DNA of 64,000 nt, taken from the NCBI RefSeq assembly GCF_001404515.1, contig NZ_CXWE01000002.1, positions 310,001 to 374,000 on the forward strand, read 5' to 3'. The stretch's first letter is position 1. Each line of letters opens with the position of its first letter. The translations under genes and the position numbers were made by a program. The DNA is from Roseibium album (GTDB taxonomy: Bacteria; Pseudomonadota; Alphaproteobacteria; Rhizobiales; Stappiaceae). The notes under the pieces were generated by a model. It saw only the letters and a program-made list of their open reading frames with translations, was not told where the DNA came from and ran no database searches. Positions 45,594-54,430 of the stretch are shown one piece after another.

Positions 45594-46613
45594 ATGAAAC
45601 GAACACTTATGGCCGCAGCGCTTGTTGCGCTAACCGCATCCGGGGCACAGGCCGAAAAATTCACGCTGCAAAGCGCGTTCGGTGCATTGCCTGTTCTCAA
45701 TCCGGCAGCCGAGCGTTTCGTCGGCAATATCAGCACCCTGACCGGCGGCGAAGTCGAGTTTGATTACCTGCTCGCCGGAGAGCTGTCACCACCCTTTGAA
45801 ATTTTCGACAACGTCAGTGCCGGAGCGATCGATGCCGCCTGGTCCTATGCGGCCTACGCTTCCGGAAAAGAGCCCGCTGCGGCACTGTTCGGCTCCGTAC
45901 CTTTTGGCGGTGATCCGTTATCTTATGTCAGCTGGCTGCATCACGGCGGTGGACTGGAACTGTGGCAGGAACTGTATGAGCCTTACAACCTCGTCCCGAT
46001 GGCTTGTGGCGTGATCCTCTCGGAAGCCGGTGGCTGGTACACGAAACCGATTGAAAGCCCGGAGGACCTGCAAGGGCTGAATATCCGGATAGGTGGATTG
46101 GGCGGCGCAATTCTTGCCAAGCTTGGTGCCAACGCCATGTCGCTGCCTGCGGGTGAAATTTCCACGTCGCTCGAAACCGGGCGCCTGGATGCCACTGAAC
46201 TCAGCTTCCCGCTGGTCGACAAGCTGCTTGGCTTCGACAAGGTCGCAAAGCACTACTATTTCCCTGGCTGGCACCAGCCGGCGGGCTTCATCGAGTTTTA
46301 CATGAACAAGGACAAGTGGGACGGACTGACGGACGCCCAACGGACCGCGATTGAGGTATCATGTGCTGATGCAAATCTCTACGCAATGGGAGTAGCCGCG
46401 GGTGCTCAGAGCCCGATCCTGGAGGAATTCCGGGCAAACGGTGTTGAGATAAAACGGTTCCCGGACAGCGTCATGGATGCCCTGCGCGCAGCCGCTGATG
46501 AAGTCTATGCTGAAAAATCTGCTGAAAACGAGATGTTCAGGAAGGTCATCGACAGTTATCGCGCGTTTGCCGCGAACTATAACGAATATCAGAACCTGTC
46601 GGATCTGAACTGA
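45594..46613 (+). CDS. dctP: TRAP transporter solute-binding protein
   Basis: 339 residues from the ATG at 45594 with SD GGAGGAA; an ATG at 45573 overlaps the dctM stop but would prefix an unusual heptapeptide to the signal peptide. Signal peptide 1-20 (cleavage after A-Q-A), then a DctP/TakP-type fold with conserved L-Q-G-L-N-I-R-I-G-G segment carrying the substrate Arg. A perfect hairpin follows 17 bases after the stop. Confidence 0.9.
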   Translation: MKRTLMAAALVALTASGAQAEKFTLQSAFGALPVLNPAAERFVGNISTLTGGEVEFDYLLAGELSPPFEIFDNVSAGAIDAAWSYAAYASGKEPAAALFGSVPFGGDPLSYVSWLHHGGGLELWQELYEPYNLVPMACGVILSEAGGWYTKPIESPEDLQGLNIRIGGLGGAILAKLGANAMSLPAGEISTSLETGRLDATELSFPLVDKLLGFDKVAKHYYFPGWHQPAGFIEFYMNKDKWDGLTDAQRTAIEVSCADANLYAMGVAAGAQSPILEEFRANGVEIKRFPDSVMDALRAAADEVYAEKSAENEMFRKVIDSYRAFAANYNEYQNLSDLN

Positions 46614-46630
46614 CTGCAATTCCAAAACAC

Positions 46631-46657
46631 GCACCCCGCCCCTGCTGAGCGGGGTGC
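46631..46657 (+). terminator. Intercistronic hairpin after dctP
   Basis: GCACCCCGC (46631-46639) pairs perfectly with GCGGGGTGC (46649-46657), nine-base loop, no T-tract after it. Probably stabilises dctP mRNA or partially terminates before the hydrolase gene, giving more binding protein than hydrolase. Confidence 0.6.
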
Positions 46658-46706
46658 AGCCAGCAATGCACCCATGAGTGTGCCGGATATTAGAGGAGCA
46701 TCAGCG

Positions 46707-47624
46707 TTGACCTACAGCCTGTCGGACTTCGGCAGTTACACGGTCGCCGGTCGTGTGCACGAGGTGACGGTGGGCGAGCCCCGGAATATCCGGTTCACCC
46801 GCTCGGCCAGCTACACCTACGATCCCAAAGGCCACTTCGCGATCGAGCACGCATACGTTCAGTATTTCGTGCCGGCAAATCGCAACAGTTCACCGCCGGT
46901 CGTCCTGGTCCATGGTGGGGGTATGCACGGTAGCACCTGGGAAACCACGCCGGACGGTCGCCCGGGTTGGGTCAATCATCTGGTTGGGCTCGGTTACGAA
47001 ACCCATGTCGTTGACAACGTCGAACGTGGCCGCTCCGGCTTTGCGACCGGGATCTGGGAAGGAGACCCGATCTGTCGTTCGCAGCAAGAAGCCTGGACGC
47101 TGTTCAGGATCGGACCGTCAGGCGGGTTTTCAACTCGCACTCCGTTCGAAAATGGGCAATTTCCGGTGAAGTCGTTCGACGCCTTCTCGCGCATGCTGGT
47201 GCCGCGCTGGCTCACCACAACCCCCTTGCATGTTGCCGCGCTGGTCGCTGTTTTGAAACGGCTCGGCCCGGCCATCATCATCTGTCACAGTCAAGGAGGT
47301 GAGATCGCCCTGGATGCGATGGCGGAGGTTCCGGACCTGTTCGCCGGTTTCATCGGTATTGAACCATCCACACGCCTGAGCGACCCCGAACTGGTGGCAC
47401 CCGTTCCAACGGTTCTTTTTGCCGGCGACTTTCTGGACATCGACCACCGCTGGCAGGAAAGACAACAGCACTGGAGCGATTGGGTCGTGACGAACAGGAA
47501 GCACGGCGGCAGGGCCACACTGATCCGATCCGGTCACGACCTGAGGTCAGGTCACACACACATGCCGATGCTCGACCATGGCAGCGAAGACTGCCTGTCC
47601 GCCTGTCTTCAGGCGCTGGCTTAG
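46707..47624 (+). CDS. Alpha/beta-hydrolase of the TRAP operon
   Basis: 305 residues if started at TTG 46707, which has AGAGGAG eight bases upstream; an ATG at 46674 without SD would add eleven residues. The oxyanion block H-G-G-G-M-H-G and nucleophile elbow C-H-S-Q-G-G (Ser195 in this numbering) are clear, as is the late catalytic His in T-H-M-P-M-L-D-H. No signal peptide. As last gene of a MarR-TRAP unit it probably hydrolyses the imported ester, lactone or amide; the substrate is unknown. Confidence 0.85.
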   Translation: MTYSLSDFGSYTVAGRVHEVTVGEPRNIRFTRSASYTYDPKGHFAIEHAYVQYFVPANRNSSPPVVLVHGGGMHGSTWETTPDGRPGWVNHLVGLGYETHVVDNVERGRSGFATGIWEGDPICRSQQEAWTLFRIGPSGGFSTRTPFENGQFPVKSFDAFSRMLVPRWLTTTPLHVAALVAVLKRLGPAIIICHSQGGEIALDAMAEVPDLFAGFIGIEPSTRLSDPELVAPVPTVLFAGDFLDIDHRWQERQQHWSDWVVTNRKHGGRATLIRSGHDLRSGHTHMPMLDHGSEDCLSACLQALA

Positions 47625-47704
47625 GGAATTGCAGGTGACAATCCCAGATCGATTGAACGGTCACCCCCCGACCGCCCTGTTCTGGATCGACAACGCGGGC
47701 AGGA

Positions 47705-50077
47705 TCACCCTTGCACCAGTTGAATCCGCCGGCCGGGCGTCAGACCGTTGACCTTTTCGATGATCGAGTCTGCATCAAGGCCGAAGTGACGATAGAGATC
47801 ACCGATCGTCCCCGTCTGGCCGAAATGCTCGACGCCAAGCGGGATCGTCTGATGGCCGGCAACGCTGCCGAGCCAGGCAAGGGTCGCCGGATGTCCGTCA
47901 ATCACGGTGATCAGTTTGCAATGGGCAGGCAGGTCTCTCATCAGACGTTCGATATGTGACATTGCCAGATCATTGCCACGCGAACGCGCCCGCTGCGCCG
48001 CGGTCCAGCCTGCATTGAGCCGATCAGCCGAAGTTACGGCGAGAACACCGACGTCCCGCCGGTTGCCGGCGAGCAGACCCGCAGCCTTGATCGCTTCTGG
48101 TGCAACGACGCCCTGATAGGCGATCACGACATCACAATTCGGTCCGGGTTTGCGCAGCCAGTATGCGCCGTCAATTGCTCCTTGCCGGAAGGCATCGTCG
48201 GCCCGCGTAACCGGCTGTTCGATCGGGTTGGTGGAAAGCCGCAGATAAACCGACCCTCCTGTTTCATCGCGCAACCAGGTGCGTTCATCCGGATCACCTC
48301 CACCATCCCTTTGAAGATAATCGAAGGCCCATTCCATGATAACCGCGAGTTCGTCGGCAAAAGCCGGCTCGAACGCGGCAAGACCGTCCTGGCTCATGCC
48401 GATCAGCGGTGTTCCGATAGACTGATGCGCCCCGCCTTCAGGCGCCAATGTTATGCCGGATGGTGTTCCGACGATCATGAACCGCGCGTCCTGATAACAG
48501 GCATAGTTCAAGGCATCGAGCCCGCGGCAGACGAACGGATCGTAGACCGTTCCAATCGGGATCAGACGTTCACCGAATAGAGTATGTGAAAGTCCGGCGG
48601 CTCCGAGCAGCAGGAACAGGTTCATTTCCGCAATGCCAAGCTCGATATGCTGGCCCTCTGGCGTGAACTCCCACTTTGCGGTCGAGGGAATACGATGTTC
48701 GATGAAGGCATCGGCCTTGGCGTGGCGGGCAAACAGTTTGCGGCGATTGACCCAGGGACCCAGATTTGTAGTTCCGGTGACATCCGGCGAAGTCGTTACG
48801 ATCCGTTGTGCCAGCCTGCTGTCTCCCTTCGAAAGATCATCGAGTATCTTGCCGAAGGCCATCTGGGTCGATGTTTCTCCACCTGACTTGAGGTCGATCC
48901 CGGGCACATCGATACACGCGTCCGAGTAGCGGCGTTTTCCTTTCGAGAAAAACGCGGCCTCGTCAAGAAACGCCTTCAGTCCGGCAACGTCCTCAACCGT
49001 TGCGAACGGTTCCCATTCGTCGCCTTCGTGCACGCCCATATGCGTCTGCCAGGCACTCATCTGCGCCTTGTTCATCAGGCCGCCGTGATTGTCCTTGTGA
49101 CCGGCAATCGGTGTCCCCCAGCCCTTGATGGTATATGCGAGGAAACAGGTCGGACGGTCGTGATCGATTGCCGCAAAGGCCCCTGCCATGGTTTCGGTGC
49201 AATTGCCGCCGAGGTTTTCCATCAGTTCCGCGAGTTCTTCATCGCTGCGCCGGTCGATCAAGGCAGTGACATCTCCCTGATCTCCCAGATCATCCATCAG
49301 GCGCTGGCGCCAGACCGCTCCCCCCATGAAGGTCAGAGCCGAATATTCCTGGTTGGAACACGCATCGATCCATTGCCGCAAACGCTCACCACCCGGTTCA
49401 CCGAAAGCGGATCGCTGCAAGGCCCCGTACTTGACCCTGACAACGTCCCAGCCAAATGCGTCGAATATCTTCTCTACCCTGTCGAACAACCCTTCGCGGA
49501 CAATGCCGTCCAGGGATTGCCTGTTGTAGTCGATGATCCACCAGCAGTTTCGCAGATCGTTCTTCCAGCCCTCCTGCAAAGCCTCGTAGAGGTTGCCTTC
49601 ATCAAGCTCCGCATCGCCGACCAGCGCGATCATCCGGCCAAGCGCGCGGTCTTTCGACCAGGATTTTGCATCAATGTAATCCTGTACCAGGGATGCAAAG
49701 GAAGTAATCGCGACACCAAGGCCGACCGAACCGGTAGAAAAGTCGACGTCGTCGATATCCTTTGTACGTGATGGATAGGATTGAACGCCGCCGAAACCAC
49801 GGAAGTTTTCCATCTTCTCACGCGTCTGGTTGCCCATCAGGTATTGCATCGCGTGAAAGACCGGTGAGGCGTGCGGCTTCACAGCAACCCTGTCCTCCGG
49901 TCTGAGTGCGGAGAAGTAGAGCGCGGTCATGATCGACACCATCGACGCGGAACTTGCCTGGTGGCCGCCTGTCTTGATCCCGTCGACCTTCGGCCGGATG
50001 TGATTGGCGTGATGGATCATCCAATGTGACAGCCAAAGCAGCCGTTGTTCGATCGTTTTGAGATGCTCGGTGCTCAT
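47705..50077 (-). CDS. mdeB: Thiamine-diphosphate 2-oxoacid dehydrogenase E1 (AceE/MdeB type)
   Basis: 790 residues, the single-chain E1 layout with transketolase N-domain, pyrimidine domain and C-domain. The ThDP motif runs from Gly154-Asp155-Ala156 to Asn185 (I-D-Y-N-R). Gene neighbourhood matches the methionine degradation locus of Pseudomonas putida, where MdeB handles the 2-oxobutyrate released by methionine gamma-lyase; E2/E3 partners are not in the window. The symbol is therefore provisional, and a transketolase-like activity remains possible. Divergent from an Lrp-type regulator. Confidence 0.75.
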   Translation of the reverse strand: MSTEHLKTIEQRLLWLSHWMIHHANHIRPKVDGIKTGGHQASSASMVSIMTALYFSALRPEDRVAVKPHASPVFHAMQYLMGNQTREKMENFRGFGGVQSYPSRTKDIDDVDFSTGSVGLGVAITSFASLVQDYIDAKSWSKDRALGRMIALVGDAELDEGNLYEALQEGWKNDLRNCWWIIDYNRQSLDGIVREGLFDRVEKIFDAFGWDVVRVKYGALQRSAFGEPGGERLRQWIDACSNQEYSALTFMGGAVWRQRLMDDLGDQGDVTALIDRRSDEELAELMENLGGNCTETMAGAFAAIDHDRPTCFLAYTIKGWGTPIAGHKDNHGGLMNKAQMSAWQTHMGVHEGDEWEPFATVEDVAGLKAFLDEAAFFSKGKRRYSDACIDVPGIDLKSGGETSTQMAFGKILDDLSKGDSRLAQRIVTTSPDVTGTTNLGPWVNRRKLFARHAKADAFIEHRIPSTAKWEFTPEGQHIELGIAEMNLFLLLGAAGLSHTLFGERLIPIGTVYDPFVCRGLDALNYACYQDARFMIVGTPSGITLAPEGGAHQSIGTPLIGMSQDGLAAFEPAFADELAVIMEWAFDYLQRDGGGDPDERTWLRDETGGSVYLRLSTNPIEQPVTRADDAFRQGAIDGAYWLRKPGPNCDVVIAYQGVVAPEAIKAAGLLAGNRRDVGVLAVTSADRLNAGWTAAQRARSRGNDLAMSHIERLMRDLPAHCKLITVIDGHPATLAWLGSVAGHQTIPLGVEHFGQTGTIGDLYRHFGLDADSIIEKVNGLTPGRRIQLVQG

Positions 50078-50202
50078 TGCGAAGATCCTGTTAATCCGAT
50101 GCTTTCGCCCAATTTAGCGGCGGAGTTGAATGGAATTCTTGCTATTTCCTACCCATTTTGGCTAAGTTTTGGGGAATACGCCCCACTTGGAGAACGATTG
50201 TA

Positions 50203-50670
50203 GTGAATTCCACCAAAATTGATGCATTCGATATTCAGATCCTGCGGGAGTTGAGAACCGACGGCAGGATTTCCCTGCAGGAATTGTCTGAACGCATTGG
50301 GCTCAGCGCCACCCCCGTCGCACGCCGCTTGCGTCATCTGGAAGACGTCGGGATCATAACCGGCTACTGCGCCCTGATCGATGAGGTCGCCCTTGGCTAC
50401 GAGGTTTCTGTCTTCGTTTCGGTTCAGCTCGACAAGCAGGTCGACGTGACGCTGGACCAGTTTGAAAATGCAATCCAGGCATTTCCTGAAGTGGTCGATT
50501 GCTGGCTGATGACCGGCAACCGTGACTATCTGCTGCGCGTGGCAACGACAGGTCTTGCAGCTTTCGAAACGTTCCTGACCGGGAAACTCACCAAGGTTCC
50601 AGGTGTTGCCAATATCGAAAGCTCGATCCCTTTGCGCCGCGTCAAGTCAGGGGTTGCCAGAACACCGTAG
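50203..50670 (+). CDS. Lrp/AsnC-family regulator next to mdeB
   Basis: 155 residues from the GTG at 50203 (GGAG about ten bases upstream); the ATG at 50158 would add fifteen residues atypical of the family. HTH at about 5-60 (R-I-S-L-Q-E-L-S-E-R-I-G-L-S) and C-terminal RAM ligand domain with the C-W-L-M-T-G-N-R-D-Y-L-L segment. Divergent from the E1 gene and convergent with the methionine gamma-lyase gene, so it is probably the MdeR-like activator or one of two. Confidence 0.9.
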   Translation: MNSTKIDAFDIQILRELRTDGRISLQELSERIGLSATPVARRLRHLEDVGIITGYCALIDEVALGYEVSVFVSVQLDKQVDVTLDQFENAIQAFPEVVDCWLMTGNRDYLLRVATTGLAAFETFLTGKLTKVPGVANIESSIPLRRVKSGVARTP

Positions 50671-50686
50671 AACCTGACACCACGTG

Positions 50687-51889
50687 TCACGCCGCCGCTG
50701 CGACCGGTTTTGACGGCATTGCCTGGTTCAGGTCGTCGAGAATGTCATTCAGATCTTCCAGACCCACGGAAAGCCGGACAAGACCGTCGCTGATACCATG
50801 CTCTGCCCGTTCCTCGGGCGTATAGGTGGAATGCGTCATCGAGGCCGGATGCTGGATCAGCGTCTCCGCGTCGCCGAGCGAAACCGCCCGCTGGATCATC
50901 AAGAGTGCGTTCATCATCTCCCTGCCGGCCTGAAGTCCGCCTTCGAGTTCGAATGCGATCATGCCACCCGGTTGGTCCATCTGCCGTTCTGCCAGTTCAT
51001 GCTGCTCGAAACTTTCAAGTCCCGGAAAATGAACCTTGCAAACGGCAGGGTGTGTTTCCAGCCATTCGGCAACTCTTTGGGCCGTCGCGCAGTGACGATC
51101 CATTCGCAGGGCCAGGGTCTTCAGACCGCGCAGAATCAGTAGCGCGTTGAACGGTGCCATAACTGCGCCGGTCATGTCCTTCATGCCGACGAGACGAATT
51201 TCGCCGATCTGTTCGCAATTGCCGACCACCAGTCCGGCGACAACATCGCCATGACCGCCCAGATACTTGGTTGCCGAATGCAGAACGATATCGGCACCCA
51301 TCTCGATCGGGCGGGTCAGATAGGGCGTTGCATAAGTATTGTCGACGACAACGGTCGCGCCTGCCTCGTGGGCAATATCTGCAATTCGGGCAATGTCCAC
51401 CAGCCGCATGTTCGGGTTGGCAGGCGTTTCGAAATATACGACGCGCGTCGTCTCGGATATGGCCGCGCGCAGGTTTTCCGGATCGGTCATGTCCACATGC
51501 GAAATCTTGACACCAAACCTGGACAATCCATGGCGCATGAAGGCAAAGGTGCAGCCGTAGAGCGTTTTGTCGACGATGATCTCATCGCCCGGACCCACCA
51601 ACGTCCAGAGCGTCGACGTGATGGCACCCATTCCTGATGAAAGAGCCAGTCCTGCCTCTGCACCTTCCAGCTCGGCAATTCGCTGCTCGAGAAGGTCCAG
51701 CGTGGGGTTGGAAATCCGGCTGTAGACATGCCCCGAACGCTCGCCGGCAAAGAGCTCTCCCCCAGCCTCGGCGGTCTCGAACACAAAAGTTGACGTCAGA
51801 TGCAACGGCGGCGTCAATGCACCTTCGTTGTCTCGCGGCTCATACCCATGGTGGATAGCGCGACTTGCAAATCCCTTGGCTCGGCTCAT
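50687..51889 (-). CDS. mdeA: L-methionine gamma-lyase
   Basis: 400 residues from the ATG at 51889 (AGGAGA SD). A Cys/Met-metabolism PLP enzyme with the cofactor lysine Lys208 (S-A-T-K-Y-L-G-G-H) and Tyr111. The segment Y-G-C-T-F-A places Cys113 where methionine gamma-lyases carry their diagnostic cysteine, which separates them from cystathionine enzymes. It converts methionine to methanethiol, ammonia and 2-oxobutyrate, the substrate of the nearby E1 enzyme. It lies between two Lrp genes, convergent with one and divergent from the other. Confidence 0.88.
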   Translation of the reverse strand: MSRAKGFASRAIHHGYEPRDNEGALTPPLHLTSTFVFETAEAGGELFAGERSGHVYSRISNPTLDLLEQRIAELEGAEAGLALSSGMGAITSTLWTLVGPGDEIIVDKTLYGCTFAFMRHGLSRFGVKISHVDMTDPENLRAAISETTRVVYFETPANPNMRLVDIARIADIAHEAGATVVVDNTYATPYLTRPIEMGADIVLHSATKYLGGHGDVVAGLVVGNCEQIGEIRLVGMKDMTGAVMAPFNALLILRGLKTLALRMDRHCATAQRVAEWLETHPAVCKVHFPGLESFEQHELAERQMDQPGGMIAFELEGGLQAGREMMNALLMIQRAVSLGDAETLIQHPASMTHSTYTPEERAEHGISDGLVRLSVGLEDLNDILDDLNQAMPSKPVAAAA

Positions 51890-51939
51890 GACAGTCTCCT
51901 TCTTGTCTTTAAGCAACATACTTGAAGCCAAGGGGCGAT

Positions 51940-51988
51940 AGATTTCAAAATCTACCAGTATTAGTATTCAAATTAGCAGAATCTACCA
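51940..51988. promoter_or_regulatory. Divergent mdeA/Lrp control region
   Basis: AGATTT (51940-51945) and AAATCT (51948-51953) form an inverted repeat, and AATCTACCA occurs at 51949-51957 and again at 51980-51988, directly abutting the Lrp ATG. The second copy takes the place of an SD, so Lrp binding could block its own translation start or overlap its promoter. Confidence 0.45.
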
Positions 51989-52459
51989 ATGAGCATTCAA
52001 ATGGACTCAAAAGACCGCCAGATTATCCGGGCCTTGCAAAAGGACGGACGGATGACCAATCAGGAACTTGCCGAAACCGTCAACCTGTCTCCGTCTCCAT
52101 GCCTCCGGCGCTTGCGGAACCTTGAAAATTCGGGGGCCATTCGAGGATTTTCAGTGGATGTCGATCCAAAGACATACGGCTTGCCGATTACCGTTTTCGT
52201 TCGCATTCGCCTCGAACGACACAACGAGGAGGATGTCCGCCATTTCGAAAGCAGGGTTCAGACAATTGATGAAGTGCTGGAATGCCACGTCCTGACCGGA
52301 GCCATGGACTACCAGTTGCGCGTGGTTGTCGCGAGCCTTGACGCTTACGAGGATTTCATCCGCAACCGGATACACCCGATCGGCGGCATTGCCTCCATAG
52401 ATACGAGTTTCGTCTACGGTACGGTGAAGAAGACCGCCGTGTTTCCGGCACTTGGTTGA
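51989..52459 (+). CDS. Lrp/AsnC-family regulator next to mdeA
   Basis: 156 residues: HTH about 6-55 (M-T-N-Q-E-L-A-E-T-V-N-L-S-P-S-P-C-L-R-R) and a RAM domain (C-H-V-L-T-G-A-M-D-Y-Q-L-R). Divergent from methionine gamma-lyase by 99 bp, the arrangement of the P. putida mdeR gene. No SD is visible, because the direct repeat sits where it would be. Confidence 0.9.
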   Translation: MSIQMDSKDRQIIRALQKDGRMTNQELAETVNLSPSPCLRRLRNLENSGAIRGFSVDVDPKTYGLPITVFVRIRLERHNEEDVRHFESRVQTIDEVLECHVLTGAMDYQLRVVVASLDAYEDFIRNRIHPIGGIASIDTSFVYGTVKKTAVFPALG

Positions 52460-52499
52460 CGTCACCGAAACCGGAAACCAGTTTCAGCCGAGATGGATC

Positions 52500-53561
52500 T
52501 TATGCGGCCAGACGAACCCCGTCCGGCCCGAAGAGGTGGGCTTTTTCAAGATCGACCGCGATGTTGACGGCGTCTCCGGTTTTTAACGGGAAATGCCCGT
52601 GCTGGCGCACCAGAACGGGACCGACACCGGGAACGCTTGCATGAATATTGGTATCGGATCCCAGATGCTCAACGAGTTCGGCAACCCCTTTCATGTGCGC
52701 CGCTTCCTCCGGCACGACATCAAGGTGTTCCGGGCGCACACCCAATTCGTGCGCCCTCTTCTGTTCTCCCCTGGATCCGACGTCCAGGATCGTTCCGTCC
52801 TTCAGCTTCACCCCGGTCTCCGCGCGGTCGACACCGAGAATGTTCATCGTCGGTGAGCCGATGAATTGCGCAACGAACTTGTTGGAAGGCCGCTCATACA
52901 GATCCAGCGGCGTTCCGACCTGCTGGATATCGCCGGCGTTGAGCACAACGATCCGGTCCGCCAGGGTCAGGGCTTCCACCTGATCGTGTGTCACGTAGAT
53001 CATGGTCGCATTTAGCCGCTGGTGAAGACGCGCGATTTCCAGGCGCATCTCAACCCGCAGGGCTGCATCAAGGTTGGAAAGCGGTTCATCGAACAAAAAG
53101 GCACTCGGATCACGAACGATGGCACGTCCCATCGCCACCCTCTGACGTTGACCGCCGGAGAGAGCCCGGGGAAGGCGTTCCGTAAGAGACGTCAACCCGA
53201 GCGTTCTGGCCGCGTCGCCGACCTTTCGGCTGCGTTCTTCCTTCTGCGCCTTTCGGATTTCCAGCGAGAAACCCATGTTCCGCGAAACATCCATATGCGG
53301 ATAAAGCGCATAGGACTGGAATACCATGGCCATGTCCCGGTCACGCGGAGGCACCTCGTTCATGCGCCTGCCGTCGACGTGGAATTCACCACCGGTGATC
53401 GGCTCAAGACCCGCGATCATGCGCAGAAGGGTCGATTTTCCGCACCCGGACGGTCCAACCAGAACGATGAATTCACCGTCCTCGATCGTCAGGTTGATAT
53501 CCCTCAGAACCTCGACGGAACCATAGGACTTGGCGATATTGTTCAACTCGATGCCTGCCAC
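52500..53561 (-). CDS. CUT1 ABC transporter ATPase (MalK/UgpC type)
   Basis: 353 residues: Walker A G-P-S-G-C-G-K-S-T (36-44), signature L-S-G-G-Q-R-Q-R-V-A-M-G-R-A, Walker B F-L-F-D-E-P-L-S-N-L-D and H-loop (Y-V-T-H-D), followed by an OB/TOBE regulatory domain. Last gene of the leftward operon gntR-PLP-SBP-permease-permease-ATPase; 18 bases after the second permease. Substrate undetermined. Confidence 0.92.
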   Translation of the reverse strand: MAGIELNNIAKSYGSVEVLRDINLTIEDGEFIVLVGPSGCGKSTLLRMIAGLEPITGGEFHVDGRRMNEVPPRDRDMAMVFQSYALYPHMDVSRNMGFSLEIRKAQKEERSRKVGDAARTLGLTSLTERLPRALSGGQRQRVAMGRAIVRDPSAFLFDEPLSNLDAALRVEMRLEIARLHQRLNATMIYVTHDQVEALTLADRIVVLNAGDIQQVGTPLDLYERPSNKFVAQFIGSPTMNILGVDRAETGVKLKDGTILDVGSRGEQKRAHELGVRPEHLDVVPEEAAHMKGVAELVEHLGSDTNIHASVPGVGPVLVRQHGHFPLKTGDAVNIAVDLEKAHLFGPDGVRLAA

Positions 53562-53579
53562 ATCGTCCTCCCTGGGGCG

Positions 53580-54422
53580 TCAGCCCTTTACTGCTCCGGT
53601 CGTCAGACCCTGGACCAGGTACCGCTGAATGAAGATGAAGAAGAGACAGGACGGCACCAGTGCGAGCACGCCCGCCGCCATCATCTGTCCCCAGTCCACG
53701 GAGAACTTGGACACAAAGGTCAAAAGCCCCACGGGAAACGTCATTGCGTCGTTGGAATTGATCAGCATCAGCGCGAACAGAAGTTCGCTCCAGGCTGCGG
53801 TGAAGATAAAGCCGAGCGTGGCACCAAGACCCGGTAGTGTCAGGGGCAACACGATCTTGCGCAGGGCTTCGAACCGCGTGCAGCCGTCAATCATTCCCGC
53901 GTCTTCAAGGTCCTTCGGGATACCGTCGAAAAACGACTGCATCAGGAAGGTGGCGAACGGTATGTTGAATGCCGTGTAGACGATGATGAGGCTCGTCAGC
54001 GAGTTCAGGAGCCCGAGCGCCGCGACAATCTTGTAGATCGGTGCGATGATCATCAGCAGGGGAAACATCTGCGTGATCAGCATTAGCGCGATGATCAGTC
54101 TCTTGCCCCGGAAATCGAACCTGGAAAACGCATAGCCGGCGGCAGCCGCGATCACCGTTGTAATGGCGGCGGTTCCGATGGAAACAATGAGGCTGTTTCG
54201 GAAATAGGCGACAAAATCAGTTTGCAGCAGAACCGTCTGGAAATTCTCGAAGGTGAACTTGCTCGGAATGAGCGCGGTTCCTTCGCTGAAAATCAGCTTG
54301 TCGGGCGTGACCGCAATCTTGGCAAGCCAGTAGAGCGGAAAAAGTGCGAAGGCCACGTAAAAGGCCAGCGCCAGGTATTTCCCGGTCACGGCCAATGGTG
54401 AACTTTGACGCAAGGCATTCAT
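53580..54422 (-). CDS. CUT1 ABC transporter permease (MalG type)
   Basis: 280 residues from the ATG at 54422 (GAGG six bases before it); a TTG at 54434 overlaps the upstream stop and is an alternative. Six membrane helices and the EAA loop (D-A-G-M-I-D-G-C-T-R-F-E-A-L-R-K-I-V-L-P) that contacts the ATPase. Confidence 0.9.
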   Translation of the reverse strand: MNALRQSSPLAVTGKYLALAFYVAFALFPLYWLAKIAVTPDKLIFSEGTALIPSKFTFENFQTVLLQTDFVAYFRNSLIVSIGTAAITTVIAAAAGYAFSRFDFRGKRLIIALMLITQMFPLLMIIAPIYKIVAALGLLNSLTSLIIVYTAFNIPFATFLMQSFFDGIPKDLEDAGMIDGCTRFEALRKIVLPLTLPGLGATLGFIFTAAWSELLFALMLINSNDAMTFPVGLLTFVSKFSVDWGQMMAAGVLALVPSCLFFIFIQRYLVQGLTTGAVKG

Positions 54423-54430
54423 TGCAGGCC

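Noticed and set aside
47705-50077. Plain transketolase of central metabolism
   Set aside because: Single-chain E1-like length and the gene neighbours (methionine gamma-lyase, Lrp) favour a 2-oxoacid dehydrogenase, though not conclusively.
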